A DNA stretch of 64,000 nt, from positions 4,218,108 through 4,282,107 of the forward strand of contig CM064434.1 in NCBI GenBank assembly GCA_032690845.1, written 5' to 3'. The notes below the pieces were generated by a model. It did no database searches and was not told where the DNA came from. It was given only the letters and a program-made list of their open reading frames with translations. Position 1 is the first letter of the stretch; each line of letters starts with the position of its first letter. The position numbers and the translations under genes were made by a program. Positions 11,249-21,599 of this stretch are shown here, one piece after another. Origin of the DNA: Eleusine coracana subsp. coracana (taxonomy: Eukaryota > Streptophyta > Magnoliopsida > Poales > Poaceae).

Positions 11249-14230
11249 AGCAGGAGAGATTGGTTAGTAGGGAGGTTGATTGTGCAGAGATCCGACCCGC
11301 AGAACCTTATCAACCAAGAAGCGCAAGCAGTGAGGAATTTGGTGGACAAAATTAGGGAGAGTATTCCTTGGGGTCCGGAGCAAGAAGTGGCATTGATACA
11401 CTTCGATGAATGGAAGGGCGAGTATGTGAGAATGGAGGATGGCGAAGCGCTTGTCGATGAAATCGATCAGCAAGACGGCTGGACAAGCAAATGTGTTATA
11501 TTTCTTGCCGAGCTGGTGGATCTGAAATCTGATTTTTGTGTTGGATATGTGCCATCAAAGATGGCTATACAGATTGCAGATGACAATTGGGCTGCAAGTA
11601 GACAGATAGATCCCATTTCAACCGAAGTGACAGTGTTTGCTGATGATACACAAGAGGGATGTGATGGTGCTGCAAATATGGTTATTGTCGACTGGAATTT
11701 AGTACAACTGCAAGAGCGTACTGATTTGGTCATTGCACTAATGGTTGACACTGAGATGGCCAAAATTTTAGGAATTCTATTAGATGATAAATACAATAAG
11801 AAGGAGAAGGAGAGGGATGGGGCTAATGCGGTTGTTGGTTCTGAAGATGTGGATCCAGAGTTGATGAACGAAGCTGCTGATGAGGTAGATGATTACAATG
11901 ATGATGAGTTCATAAATCTATATGACTCAGATAATCGTGTAATTGAAGTAGGAAAGTGTTTTCCAAGCATGAAAGAGTTTAGGATGTGTTTCAAGACTTA
12001 TGCAGTGAGGAGAGAGTTTGACGCCAAGACTGTGTGGACAGATACAAAAAAATTTTATGCGAAGTGCAGAGGCTTTGATGGGGGTGCAAAGCCTTGCAAG
12101 TGGTATATTTCTGCTAGAAAACAACCTGGTGTAGGTACCATCAGAGTTTATCAAATACCACATGAACATACTTGTATTGCTAGTTCACAGGTTGTATCAA
12201 AGATGATATCACAGGCCTGGGTTGCACAAAAGATCAGTCCTATTTTAGCCAAAACACCAAATACTACTGCAAAGAAACTGAGAGTAGACCTGGGGAAGCA
12301 GTTCCCTATTAAGGTGAAGTATACCACAGTGTGGAAGGCAAAACAGAGGGCAATGAAAGAGTTATATGGTGATTGGATAAATACGTTCATGATGTTGTAT
12401 GTTTTCAAGGCAGAGGTGGAGAAGAGGTCACCTGGCAGTGTTGTGGAGATAGATACCGAGGTTGCACCTGATGATAAGGTGTATTTCTCCAAATTTTTTA
12501 TGGCTTTAAAGCCTTGCATTGATGGCTTCAAAGCAGGGTGTAGGCCATATTTGAGCGTAGACTCATTTGTTTTGACTGGAAAGTGGACTGGTCAATTGGC
12601 AGCATGCAATGCTCTAGATGGACATAACTGGATGTTTCTTATTGCTATTGGCATGTTTCAATCTGAGTCAGATGCTTCATGGACATGGTTCATAATGCAG
12701 TTGAAAAGATGCATTGGCCCAGTGGCACCTTTAGCTATACACACTGATGCTTGTAAAGGGCTAGAAAATATAGTCAAGAGTGCATTTCCACATGCTGAGA
12801 AGTGGGAGTTCTTCGGCCACATGAATGTGATGAAGGGTCATAAAGGAGAAGTTTTTGGGCGGCTGTGGCTAGCAGCAAGAGCTTATAGCAAAAAGACACA
12901 TGATCAACACCTTGCCAAGGTGTATGTAGCAGATCCTAAGTTTGAGCAATGGGAGAAAACATACCATTCCTTGCCGTGGTATAGGTCAGGATTTAATACG
13001 GCCATCAAGTGTGACCATATTAATAATAATCTGGTTAAAAGTTTTAACAACAAGGTGAGACAGTTGAAAGACTTGCCTGTGCATGACATGGTTGACCAAA
13101 TCAGGATCATGATCATGCGGATATGGGAATTGAGGAGAAGAATAGGTGATGCTTTGCAAGGGGATAAGCTTCCAGCAGTGGTTCAGCAAGTGGTTAACTA
13201 GAGCAGAAATATTGCACATTTGGTTATTGAGAGTTCTTCTTTGTGGAGCGCTGAAGTGAGAGATACCAAGACTGGAAGGAGGCATGTGGTTAACACTGAT
13301 CTACATGAATGCACATGCTCGAGTGGCAACACACTGGAAAACCATGTGAACATGCCATACTCTTCTTGGCTGGTAAGCCGAAGGTAAACATGCACCCTTA
13401 TTTGCATGAATATTATTCAGTAGCAAGATTCAAGGCTGCATATGCAACTCCAATAGCACCACTTATAGATCAGTCTCAGTGACCTGAAGTGGAATTTGAA
13501 TTTTCAATGTGTCCGCCCCCCCCCCCCCCCCCCCTGGCAAAAGAAAGGTTGGCAGACCTAAAATGAGCAGATACAAGGCTTGGTACGAGAAAGGTAGCAG
13601 TAGTAAGAGGGAAAAAGAAAAGATGATAAACCAAAACGGGCACAGAAAGGCAACAAAAATAGATGCAAGATGTGTCAGGAACTTGGCCACCGAGCTGGAT
13701 CCGCCAAATACCGTTACACTCCAGAAAAGCCAAAGTAAGTTTCAGGATAAAAAACATTTCACCATCCCAATTGAGCACTTAAATTTACTTTGATTCTGTA
13801 TCATTTTAATTTTTTTAGGAAAAAGCATGGAAGTGTGCAGGCTGTGGAGCCATCCCAAGAAGAGTGTGAGGCTGAACCCATTGTTGTTGAAAATGTCTGG
13901 CCAACAAAAAGAAAGAGAAGTGTTTAGGATGCAGGTCATGTGGAAAATGCCACGCAACAAACTGAATCAGTTTTAGATATTGTGGAGCAAGTTGAATCAA
14001 TATTAGTGCAACCTGAATCAGTATTAGATGATATGGTGCAGACCGAATCTTTTTTGGATGTGGTGCCATGTGATTCGATTTTGGATGATGTTATGCATAA
14101 TGATGGTGTTCCGAAAGATGACATGGAAACGGAAGAAGAACATGAACTTGTGGTGTGCATGCGGCGGCCTAGTCCTAGTGATGCGAAGAAAACCAAGAGC
14201 ATGAGGGTTTTGTGTGGTGGGCCTGCATAA
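11249..14230 (+). pseudogene. mudrA-like MULE transposase, decayed
   Basis: A DDE transposase that would cut and paste its MULE. The main open frame runs to the TAG at 13199-13201; the true start is unclear because no early in-frame ATG exists, and an upstream exon beginning at 11049 is possible. Domains in order: an acidic N-terminal region; a MuDR DNA-binding region (VGKCFPSMKEFRMCF to PHEHTC, about 11950-12175); and the MULE transposase core with D in SVDSFVLTGKW (about 12560), D in AIHTDACKGL (about 12740) and E in PHAEKWEFFGHM (about 12800). After 13201 the same frame continues to ECTC, then the SWIM zinc finger continues in another frame (EWQHTGKPCEHAILFL). A C19 run (13516-13534), a GRPKMSRYKAWY region and a zinc knuckle RCKMCQELGHRAGSAKY (last Cys replaced by Tyr) follow. 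A possible intron (13736-13818) precedes an acidic tail with repeated ESILD/ESVLD words (13940-14230). At least two stops and two frame changes make it a pseudogene. Confidence 0.88.
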
Positions 14231-14351
14231 TCAAGTGGTAGGAAGAAGAGAAAATCGAGTGGAAGGTGAAATTTGTGTGTAAGATTGAACTATGATTTGT
14301 ATTATGAGGCGTGAAAACTTGTGAAGATGATTTGCTTGTAAATATGTACAC

Positions 14352-14640
14352 ACCATTTTTTTGACCTTCTCCAAATGACCTTTAACTCGAGTGGTAACAT
14401 CTACTGCACCTACAACATCAATTCCAATAGGTTTTTCAATTTTTTAAATTTTTGAATTTTTCCGACTTCTGGCTAAACGGCCTTTGTAGGCCAAACTGCC
14501 TCATTTCTAGTGCGACCATTTTTTCGACCTTCTCCAAATAACCTCAAACTCGAGTGGTAACATCTACTGCACCTACAGCATCAATCCAAATAGGTTTTTC
14601 AAATTTTTTTAATTTTTGAATTTTTTCGAGCTTTTTTAAT
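14352..14640 (+). repeat. Two-copy direct repeat inside the MULE
   Basis: A block with TTTTTCGACCTTCTCCAAAT, ACTCGAGTGGTAACATC and TACTGCACCTACA occurs at about 14352-14465 and again at about 14515-14635, with few differences. Downstream (14760-14800) are GCCGAGTTCTTTG and TTGCCGAGTGTTC, words familiar from the subterminal regions of grass CACTA elements. A CACTA remnant inside the MULE is possible, but no CACTA/TAGTG ends were found. Confidence 0.6.
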
Positions 14641-15539
14641 CAATCCGAAATCATAAATGGGCGTCTTGGGCTCCAGACCATCCCGTCTTGGGCTCTTGGG
14701 CCGACTTCATCAACGAGCCTCATTGCACAACTCGCTGACAGGTGGTCCCCACATGTCGGTGCCGAGTTCTTTGTCTGTTCTTGCCGAGTGTTCACTTTTT
14801 TCTTTTTAATTCGTAATTAAATCTTCAAATACGGATAAATCTCAAGTTTCAAGTCCAAATTTGATTATTTTTGTTTCTACGGTCTTATAACATACAACTC
14901 TATTCTTTTGTGCCGGTTTCAACCATGTGTATCGATATTAGGGTGATAGATGTATGTACAATGTTCATACATTATGGATGGGCTACTCCATTTTAAACAT
15001 ACTTTTTTTTCACAATATAAAAAAAATATAAAAAATATTGGGTGGTTGCATGTCATATGAAACAACCACATGCAAAATCTCATCTCCAAAATTGTTATAG
15101 TTTTAGAATTAAAAATCTCCTAAATATTCATAAATTTAGTATAAAATTGTTTTTTTGTAGGGAACTAGAGATGAAAAGTTAGGATCTGCAATCTGGTATA
15201 TACCTGTAACACATGTTTCTACCGATGCAGTAAAATTTTTGGAATTTATTGAAACAATTTTGGCATGTTAACCTCAAATTAGTAGTGTCATTAAGCTAAA
15301 CTTTCATGTCAGGTACATGATCTGAAATTTTCAAAAGCTAACCAAAAATTTACTGGTGGTTGAAGATTATGTATTAAGTATAACAACCAACTTAAGCTGT
15401 ATAATTTGCTATATTTATTAAGATATAAATTGACAAAATATTAAATAAATGGAAAGCGTACTGTTGTAGGGCGCTTCTACAGCTCGGACACGAAATAAAG
15501 AATATGAGAGTGTACTCTTGTAGGGCGCTTCTGGCGGTG

Positions 15540-15880
15540 GTGTTCGTTTCCAAAGGGAGACTACACGGTGGGTCGAATAGAACATCAGACCCACATTTTA
15601 GCGACCTCGCACAGTTTACACTGTACCATTTCTCTTTCTATTTTCACCGTCGGCTGGTGGGGGTGTTCGTTTCCCAAGGGAGACTGCGCGGTGGGCCGAA
15701 TAGAATATCAGACCCACATTTCAGCGACCTCCCACAGTTTACACTGTACCATTTCTCTTTCTATTTTCACCGTCGGCTGGTGGGGGTGTTCGTTTCCCAA
15801 GAGAGACTGCGCGGTGGGCCGAATAGAACATCGAACCCACATTTCAGTGACCTCGTGCAGTTTACATATCGATTTATTAC
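15540..15880 (+). repeat. 123-bp tandem repeat, about 2.8 copies
   Basis: The unit begins GGTGTTCGTTTCCCAAG and contains GGTCGAATAGAACATC, ACCCACATTTCAGCGACCTC and TTCACCGTCGGCTGGTGGG. Copies start near 15540, 15663 and 15786; the third is partial. The long open frame through it simply repeats with the unit and is not taken as a gene. Just upstream, TTGTAGGGCGCTTCT also occurs twice (about 15466 and 15512). Confidence 0.9.
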
Positions 15881-16282
15881 CATCGTTAGATTCGTGAAGC
15901 AATTTACAACCTATCTGTACAAATGATTGTAATTACATTTTGTTTAGTAATCCTAAATAGCAAGATTAATTGGGAGCCATGAATAAGCTGAGGTGTGGAG
16001 AATGCGAAGGAACTCAAACTTTTTGACCCTGCAACGAACAGCCCATGACGTGCGATTTAATGTTGATTAGACGATGCGAGAAGAGCGGCAGAATCGATAG
16101 AACAGGTATGGCCAGCACGCATCGTCTGCAGCGCATAGCATTGATCACGCGCCAAACTGGCGAGCCAATCGGGAAACGAACAGACCCGGTCACTTGCAAA
16201 CGATATTGACTCGGGCTCCTTCACATTCTCCTTGGGCTCCGTCGCATTCTCCCTGGACTCTTGACTCCTACCCTTTCTGGTC

Positions 16283-16289
16283 TATAAAA
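16283..16289 (+). promoter_or_regulatory. TATA box of the MULE-borne unknown gene
   Basis: TATAAAA lies 112 bp upstream of the ATG at 16402. It is a strong consensus and supports a transcription start near 16315, with a leader of roughly 85-90 nt. Confidence 0.6.
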
Positions 16290-16401
16290 TGGGAGGACTG
16301 CCACTCGGATCAACCATTCCTCTCGCCTCCTAACGCCGTTGTTTTTCGGGAGCCTTCTTCTTCCCCTTCTTTTCAAGGAAAGCTTCCCACCCTCCCCACC
16401 G

Positions 16402-17129
16402 ATGGACGGCTACGAACCTTGGTGCCATGGCCCGTCTGCTCCGAGACGGAATCCACGACACCGCTGGGGGTAATACCACATCATGGCGATCTCCACCATG
16501 GCCTTCTTCTGTTCCCGTTTCTAATCATCGTTATCCTCGCTCTCATGTAGTGATGGCCATGGGGCAGCTCCACCACCCCCTGTTCCTCCACCTGCCCCTG
16601 CTGCTCGACCGACCCCTTCTGCTCTCCCGGGGCCTCTCGCGGTTGCTCTGGCGGCGGCGGAGCAGGAGGCGGAAATCGCACCTGCTCGCCTAGCCGCAGC
16701 AGACGCCAAAGTAGCTGGTACATAGCATGTTAGCTATTCCACCCCCTTTTCTCTCTCGGCTTTTGATTTTTGACTTCTTCTTGGATCCTTGCCCGCTCAG
16801 CTCTGACGGCCCGGCTGAACGAGATTGCAGAGGCCACCGCCATCGCCAAGGAGGAGATGAACCTTCGTGGCGACACCGTGGCCGCTCGCCTTCACGACAT
16901 CCTGACGCATGCGCGGGACCTCGCCAGAATCGGCGCCCGTGAAGGTGCCGCCCACGCCCTAAGCCTAGCCCACCTGGACTCCGGCGAGAACTTCCTCCAC
17001 CTTGCTCCGACCACCGACAACGACAACTTCGACGATATGTTGTGGGAATACATGTCCACAACGACTGCCATCACCGACGAGTTAGAAGCGGACAATATAC
17101 TGCTCCGGCTTTTTGATGATGAGGAGTAG
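16402..17129 (+). CDS. Three-exon gene of unknown function carried by the MULE
   Basis: Not recognised. Three exons join with consistent phases: 16402-16469, intron GTAATA...ATGTAG, 16551-16717, intron GTACAT...GCTCAG (16718-16800), 16801-17129 with TAG. The product is 187 residues. The N-terminus is Trp/Arg/Pro-rich (MDGYEPWCHGPSAPRRNP), followed by a proline/alanine-rich stretch (AAPPPPVPPPAPAARP), an alanine/glutamate-rich helical stretch, then a likely folded helical domain with NEIAEATAIAKEEMNLRGDT, RLHDILTHARDLARIGAREG and AHALSLAHLDSGENF, and an acidic tail ending LFDDEE. A TATA box (16283-16289) and an AATAAA at 17280-17285 frame it. It has no stop or frameshift, although the transposase gene beside it is broken. 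It may be a captured host gene, a MULE accessory gene, or a chance survivor. Expression data would decide. Confidence 0.6.
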
Positions 17130-17394
17130 AGTAGTAGACGACAGGCCAATGGAAATCTAGGTCATCAAGACCAAATTTTGTAACCAATCCAGTTGGCCTC
17201 CTCTGCTACTTTTTCTTTATCGTATGCAACCAATATGTAATCTGTGGATGACAATCTATATTTGTAATCCACTTTTATCAATAAATATCTAAGGGTACCT
17301 TTGGTACTATTTCTTGTACTATAATTGTTTTTTCCAAAGCATAAGTTGTTTTAGAATCCAAACCAAACGGGGCCTAAAACTGATGGGCCACGCT

Positions 17395-17575
17395 CTTATG
17401 AATAGCAGATAGACCGTGCTCTTATGAATAGCAGATGGGCCTCGGGTGGGAGCGGCGAGGCGAGTGGATGACTACGGGCCGTACTCGTATGATAAACTAT
17501 GGGCCGCGCTCATATGATGAACTATGGGCCGCAAAGGTTGGCTTGGGACTGGGGTGGGAGCGGGGAGGCGGACTG
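17395..17575 (+). repeat. Short interspersed direct repeats
   Basis: GCTCTTATGAATAGCAGAT occurs twice (about 17391 and 17419). GGGCCG followed by CTCNTATGATRAACTATGGG occurs twice soon after, and GGTGGGAGCGGNGAGGCG occurs twice. These short repeats lie between the unknown gene and the GRF gene, in MULE non-coding DNA. Confidence 0.7.
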
Positions 17576-17881
17576 GGGTTAAAGTCGCTGGAGTCAACGC
17601 ACAATCAACATAGCATGCAACTGAACAAACGCTCGCGTAGTCAAAGAAGCAGCCACCCTGTCCCAAATTCTATGCCTAGGATCTGAGAAAAGGAAAGTGA
17701 ACTAGCAAACTTGATTACAAATCTACATTCAAACAACATCCCCACATCTAAATCTAAATTCCAAACCTGAATACCAACACAAAAAAATGGCAACTATACA
17801 AACATAAAATGCGCCAACCATAATGTTTGACTTCTTCTTCAATTCCACAATCAGGCTCAACTTCTTATTCAGTTTCACAAT

Positions 17882-18349
17882 CTAGCTCAACTGCTTGTTC
17901 CATTTTTGCATCTCCCTATTCACCAAAAAATCGTTGGCTATGTTTGAGATCTCCTCCTCCACAACGGACGACATGCGAGTCGGGATTGGTTCAATTGGGG
18001 GGAGCACTTGAACTTCAAGCCCTTGACCCTGAATGTACGAATCCACCCACTCAAAATGACCGCAGGGCTTCAAATCCTGAAACGAGGAAGGCAAACCCTA
18101 AAATCCAATTTGAAACTACAAAATCCAAATCACGCCAAATTGAAACAAACCCTACCTTCCCATCCTTCCCCTCAAATAGCTTGCTCTCGCATTTCACAAA
18201 TTCCCGAGCCCATCCGCGAGCGCACACATGTCAAGCGCTTTAGTGGATCTGGGCGAGGGCAGTCGGGGCATGTACTCAAAGGGAATTCTCCATAACGCGG
18301 TCATTCCTTCTGGGGGGGCCTTCTGGAAGCCAGAAGCGGAGCTGGACAT
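17882..18349 (-). pseudogene. GRF-type zinc-finger gene, frameshifted, minus strand in the MULE
   Basis: GRF zinc fingers are small putative nucleic-acid-binding modules; in grasses they are often found in mobile elements. The likely start is the ATG at 18349-18347 (MSSSASGFQKAPP). Moving down the minus strand, CPDCPRPDPLKRLTC reads in a second frame and EFVKCESKLFEGKDGK in a third. An intron with GTAGGG...GTTTCAG (18155-18077) precedes the last exon, DLKPCGHFEWVDSYIQGQ to NREMQKWNKQLS, with stop at 17884-17882. The Cys pattern CxxC, KCES and PCGHFEW fits the GRF fold, but two frame changes in the first exon break it. It runs convergent to the unknown gene. Confidence 0.65.
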
Positions 18350-18608
18350 CGCTCGCTGCCGTCGCCGCGGACCGTTGCCAGAGAAGAGGAAGAAGAAGGT
18401 GCGCGAGGAAGAACAGGGGAAGGGAGAAGGCAATGGTAATGTCGAGGCCAGGGCACAAGAACAGGAGCGGAGGGCTGGCTAGGCCTCTTAAGGGTGACGT
18501 GGATAAGTAGTGGGTCCAACAGAGCAACGTTCAACTAGCGGATCCCACGTTCGAACATAATCCACAACCGTTAACTACTTAAGGGCTTAAAATAGCCGTG
18601 TTAGGTCG

Positions 18609-18712
18609 TGGCTATATGGGTCATTCCAACCTTCGTATGTGAGCTATTCCATTCAACGATGTCGTATCCCAGAGAATAGAGGTGAAAGACGTCGCATGTG
18701 AGCTATTATCCC
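18609..18712 (-). repeat. MULE 3' terminal inverted repeat
   Basis: Read inverted, it starts GGGATAATAGCTCACATGCG and about 65 bp further has AATAGCTCACATACGA, mirroring the two spaced motifs of the 5' end. It ends at 18712, directly before the second AATCTTGAA. Confidence 0.85.
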
Positions 18713-19939
18713 AATCTTGAATGGCTACGCATAGACAGGTGCGACGAACTCAAAGATGAACTTATTGTGGACGCTCCCCTTACCCATCTGTTGTACTTGA
18801 AAGTTGAGTACTGCATATTCATCACCAGGATGAATTTCCATGCTGGGAATCTAGCCACCTTTGACTATGACGGACCCTTTATACCTATCGATCTCACCAA
18901 CTCTTTGAAGCTGCAAAGTGCAAATATTGAGTTGGACAAAGCCATTTTTCAACGTGCCTTCACATCACTTCTCAATGGTTTGCTGAGCGTACAGAACCTG
19001 ACTTTGAAAATTGATTTGCAGCATTTGGAGGTAAAAGCCCCTGGATGAGCACTTGACCTTAATGTTTGATTATTTGTCTAGCATAACTTGACAGTACGGT
19101 TCAGTGACCTTTTTGTTTTTTATCTACCAGAGGCAATGGTTGTGGGATACCCGGTTGCAGTTTTATAATCTCAGGCGCTTGCAATTATTCATGTTAATAT
19201 TCCGTGAAGGTCTTGACAAGGTTCTTTGCTCAATTTTATTTCTGAGGGCCACGCCATTTATTGAAGAGTTAGAGGTCCATGTAAGTGAGAAGTTACATAT
19301 TTCAATATTTCTTCCTTTCTTGGCTTTTCTATTCTGATCCTACAGCATCCTGTAACTGAGGGCCCTTGTTACAAAGATAGCCTAGTTACAGAAAGTAGTT
19401 TTCCTTTGTTATATGCAACTGTTTATGTATGCGCACTTTCTCTTATCATCTACACACACACAATCTGTTTGATTTGACATGGCCTCTGAAACTAAATTTG
19501 GCTGTGTTTTTATGTTATTGATAGATACTCATACTGATATAGGAAAATTAACTTTAAAATTTAGTTGTTGGTCAAGATTATAAAAGAAGTCGAGGAAACA
19601 ATCATCCATATGTATAACACTCGCTTGCAGTTTGCTGGATATACATTATGGTTGGCGGAAGTGGGTCCATGCAGGAAAGACCTTGGGCCGCCGTGTAAAT
19701 ATAATTACTTGAAGAACATATGCATCACAGGATTCAAAGCGGCAAGAGGGCAACTTGAATTTCTGTTACATCTCGTGGAGAATGCGCCTGCATTGGAGGT
19801 TATAAATATAAAAGTCGGTGATCATCATTCGTCTAAGGAGTTTTGGCCGTACGAAGACAGGAGGCCACCCTTCGAGGAAGCTAAGCCGATTGTCAGAGAT
19901 TGCCTCCTCCCGCTGAATGTCAAGTTTGATATAGCATAG
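18713..19939 (+). pseudogene. F-box/RNI-like gene, 3' part (continuation after the MULE)
   Basis: Directly after the MULE the interrupted gene resumes: NLEWLRIDRCDELKDELIVD, LLYLKVEYC, LATFDYDGPFIPIDL. The exon ends at 19030 (HLE|GTAAAA); exon 19131-19280 (RQWLWDTRLQFYNLRRL to EELEVH) and exon 19631-19939 (FAGYTLWLAEVGPCRKDL to VKFDIA, stop) follow. All introns are GT-AG and phase 0. The repeated hydrophobic/Leu pattern and the C-terminal GQLEFLLHLVENAPALEV match the FBD-like tail of grass F-box proteins. Joining 10471 to 18722 restores a continuous leucine-rich domain, so this half belongs to the gene beginning at 9651. Without the upstream half it has no promoter of its own that can be recognised. 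Confidence 0.88.
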
Positions 19940-20490
19940 TTGGTTGACTCAGTTAAAATAATATTCCTATAACAAAAGGGAGGCCAAGGTTTGTGACTGC
20001 ATTTGTTTTTAAATAAGGCAGAAGCATTACCATTAATTAAGAGGGACAATTGTACTTCTACTCCGGAATTGATGTTCAATTATGATTTTATCTCCATTTC
20101 TAACTTTGTGATTTTATCCTTAATTTTTCAAACTGAAAACAAACCCTTACTGTTATTATGATTTTACCCTCATTAGGGGTAAATTTTGTCTTCAATTTGA
20201 AAGGCGACGGCTTTGAGAGCCCAGGTGGCATTGGGGGCACACAATTGCGGGGGCAGGAAGGTGACGGCTTTGAGAGCTCTGGTGGCGTGTTCGCATGGCA
20301 TAACAGGTTGCGGCACCGTAGCGCAGGCACGCCGTGCGACCCAAAGAAATAGGGACGCATTCGGGACAGCAGATGCGCAACTATATATCCTGCGGCGTGG
20401 CGCAACCCGCTCCGCTCGATGGAACCCTAGATCCACGCAGCTGCATGCATGGTCCAATCTTCTCCCACTCCGGCTTTCTGCTCCACTCCA

Positions 20491-20493
<3 letters not shown>

Positions 20494-20552
<59 letters not shown>
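20494..20552. repeat. (CT)n microsatellite, about 29 units
   Basis: A nearly pure CT run in a leader-like context, followed within 20 bp by GCCCTAGATCG. The long open frames through it are artefacts of the repeat. Confidence 0.95.
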
Positions 20553-20556
<4 letters not shown>

Positions 20557-20625
20557 CTCTGGGCAAAGCCCTAGATCGACGCCGCCGCTCGGTGGAACCC
20601 TAAATCCACACCGTCGCTCATCACC

Positions 20626-21590
20626 GATGCCTGTCCCAAAGCCGAGCGATGAGGCTTTGCAAATCGCAAAGAACCTTTTGTTTAGGGCTGGGGAGTTACA
20701 AAGGGGTACGACACCGCTGCCGTACTCGACGATGATGACACAATGATCGGGCCTATGGATACCTTCAAGGAAGGCTGCTCAGATGCCGCTGAGGCCAAAC
20801 ATGTTAGGCATGGCTTCTCTCCTTCAGCCGAGCGTACCATCTGTGGCTGCTGCTCCTCGACCAAGTGTGATTGCTGTTGTTGCTCCTCGATCGGCCGCGG
20901 CTGCTGCACCTGGGCCGAGGGCGGCAGAGGCAGAGACGCCTCTAAGTCGGGGTGTACACTACGACGAGAGTGGGCATCGACTTCAACATGGCTCCTCCGA
21001 CAACGCCTTCTCCGTCACCGACTTCAAATGACGACTCTAGCACGGGCACTGGCGAAGCTTCACTATGACCAGTAGGGCCATGGCCCCCTCTAGGTTTTAA
21101 CATTTGTTCATATAAACAGTGCTTATGTAGTGATTTTTTTTGTATTTTCTCCTTTGATTACCACTGCCGGCCCCTCCTGCATTTGCTTGCAAGCTTCGCC
21201 ACTGAGCACGGGGACGCCAACAACCAGTACCACAAGCACAAGCCGGTGCGGAGTCAACAGGGGTAGGAGGTGCACGTCGGAAGGTTGGAATGACTTGAAC
21301 CAACTCTTCAAGGAAGTAAATGGGGTGCCAGTCAGGTATGCTACTGTCTATCGTCATTGCAAATCTTAGTTGACTGTTACTTCTGGGGGTAATAATGGTC
21401 CCTTGCTTACACCGTAGAACTTGTTTGTTTAAGCATGAACGTGCTGCTAGGACACAAACCATGCTTAACTTCAACCTTGATGGTATTGTTCGTTCATGGG
21501 ATTATAGCCCGCAAGTTGCTCATGCCGAGTCATGGGCGATGCTTAGCCCCTGGGTTGTCTCAGCATGGCCTGATAAGCATGACGTATTGG
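20626..21590 (+). pseudogene. hAT-type transposase N-terminal remnants (BED-like zinc finger)
   Basis: After the CT run an ATG at 20626 opens a short frame (MPVPKPSDEALQIAKNLLFR) of no known family. Further on, 21265-21365 reads CTSEGWNDLNQLFKEVNGVP and VRYATVYRHC, resembling the start of a BED zinc finger. In another frame 21462-21530 reads LNFNLDGIVRSWDYSPQVAHAE, matching the stretch after the BED finger in grass RICESLEEPER-type hAT transposases. The catalytic and dimerisation parts are absent and the frames do not join, so this is a fragment. No terminal repeats or 8-bp target duplication were found. Confidence 0.45.
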
Positions 21591-21599
21591 GCCGACCCA

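Larger units (their letters stand above)
10472..18712 (+). mobile_element. Mutator-like element (MULE), 8241 bp, TSD AATCTTGAA
   Basis: A perfect 9-bp direct repeat, AATCTTGAA, flanks it at 10463-10471 and 18713-18721; nine bases is the Mutator hallmark. The ends are inverted repeats sharing ATAGCTCACATGCGACGTC after GGGCCA or GGGATA, with weaker similarity over about 100 bp. Inside are a decayed mudrA-like transposase gene (about 11249-14230, plus), tandem repeats, an apparently intact gene of unknown function (16402-17129, plus) and a broken GRF zinc-finger gene (18349-17882, minus). It was inserted into the coding sequence of the F-box gene between the codons for NLE and WLR. The transposase is broken, so it can only be non-autonomous now. 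Confidence 0.95.

Noticed and set aside
14640..14830. CACTA element inside the MULE
   Set aside because: GCCGAGT words are present, but no CACTA/TAGTG ends or 3-bp repeat were found.
15504..15926. 140-codon open frame
   Set aside because: It repeats with the 123-bp tandem unit, whose length is divisible by three. No sign of a real protein.
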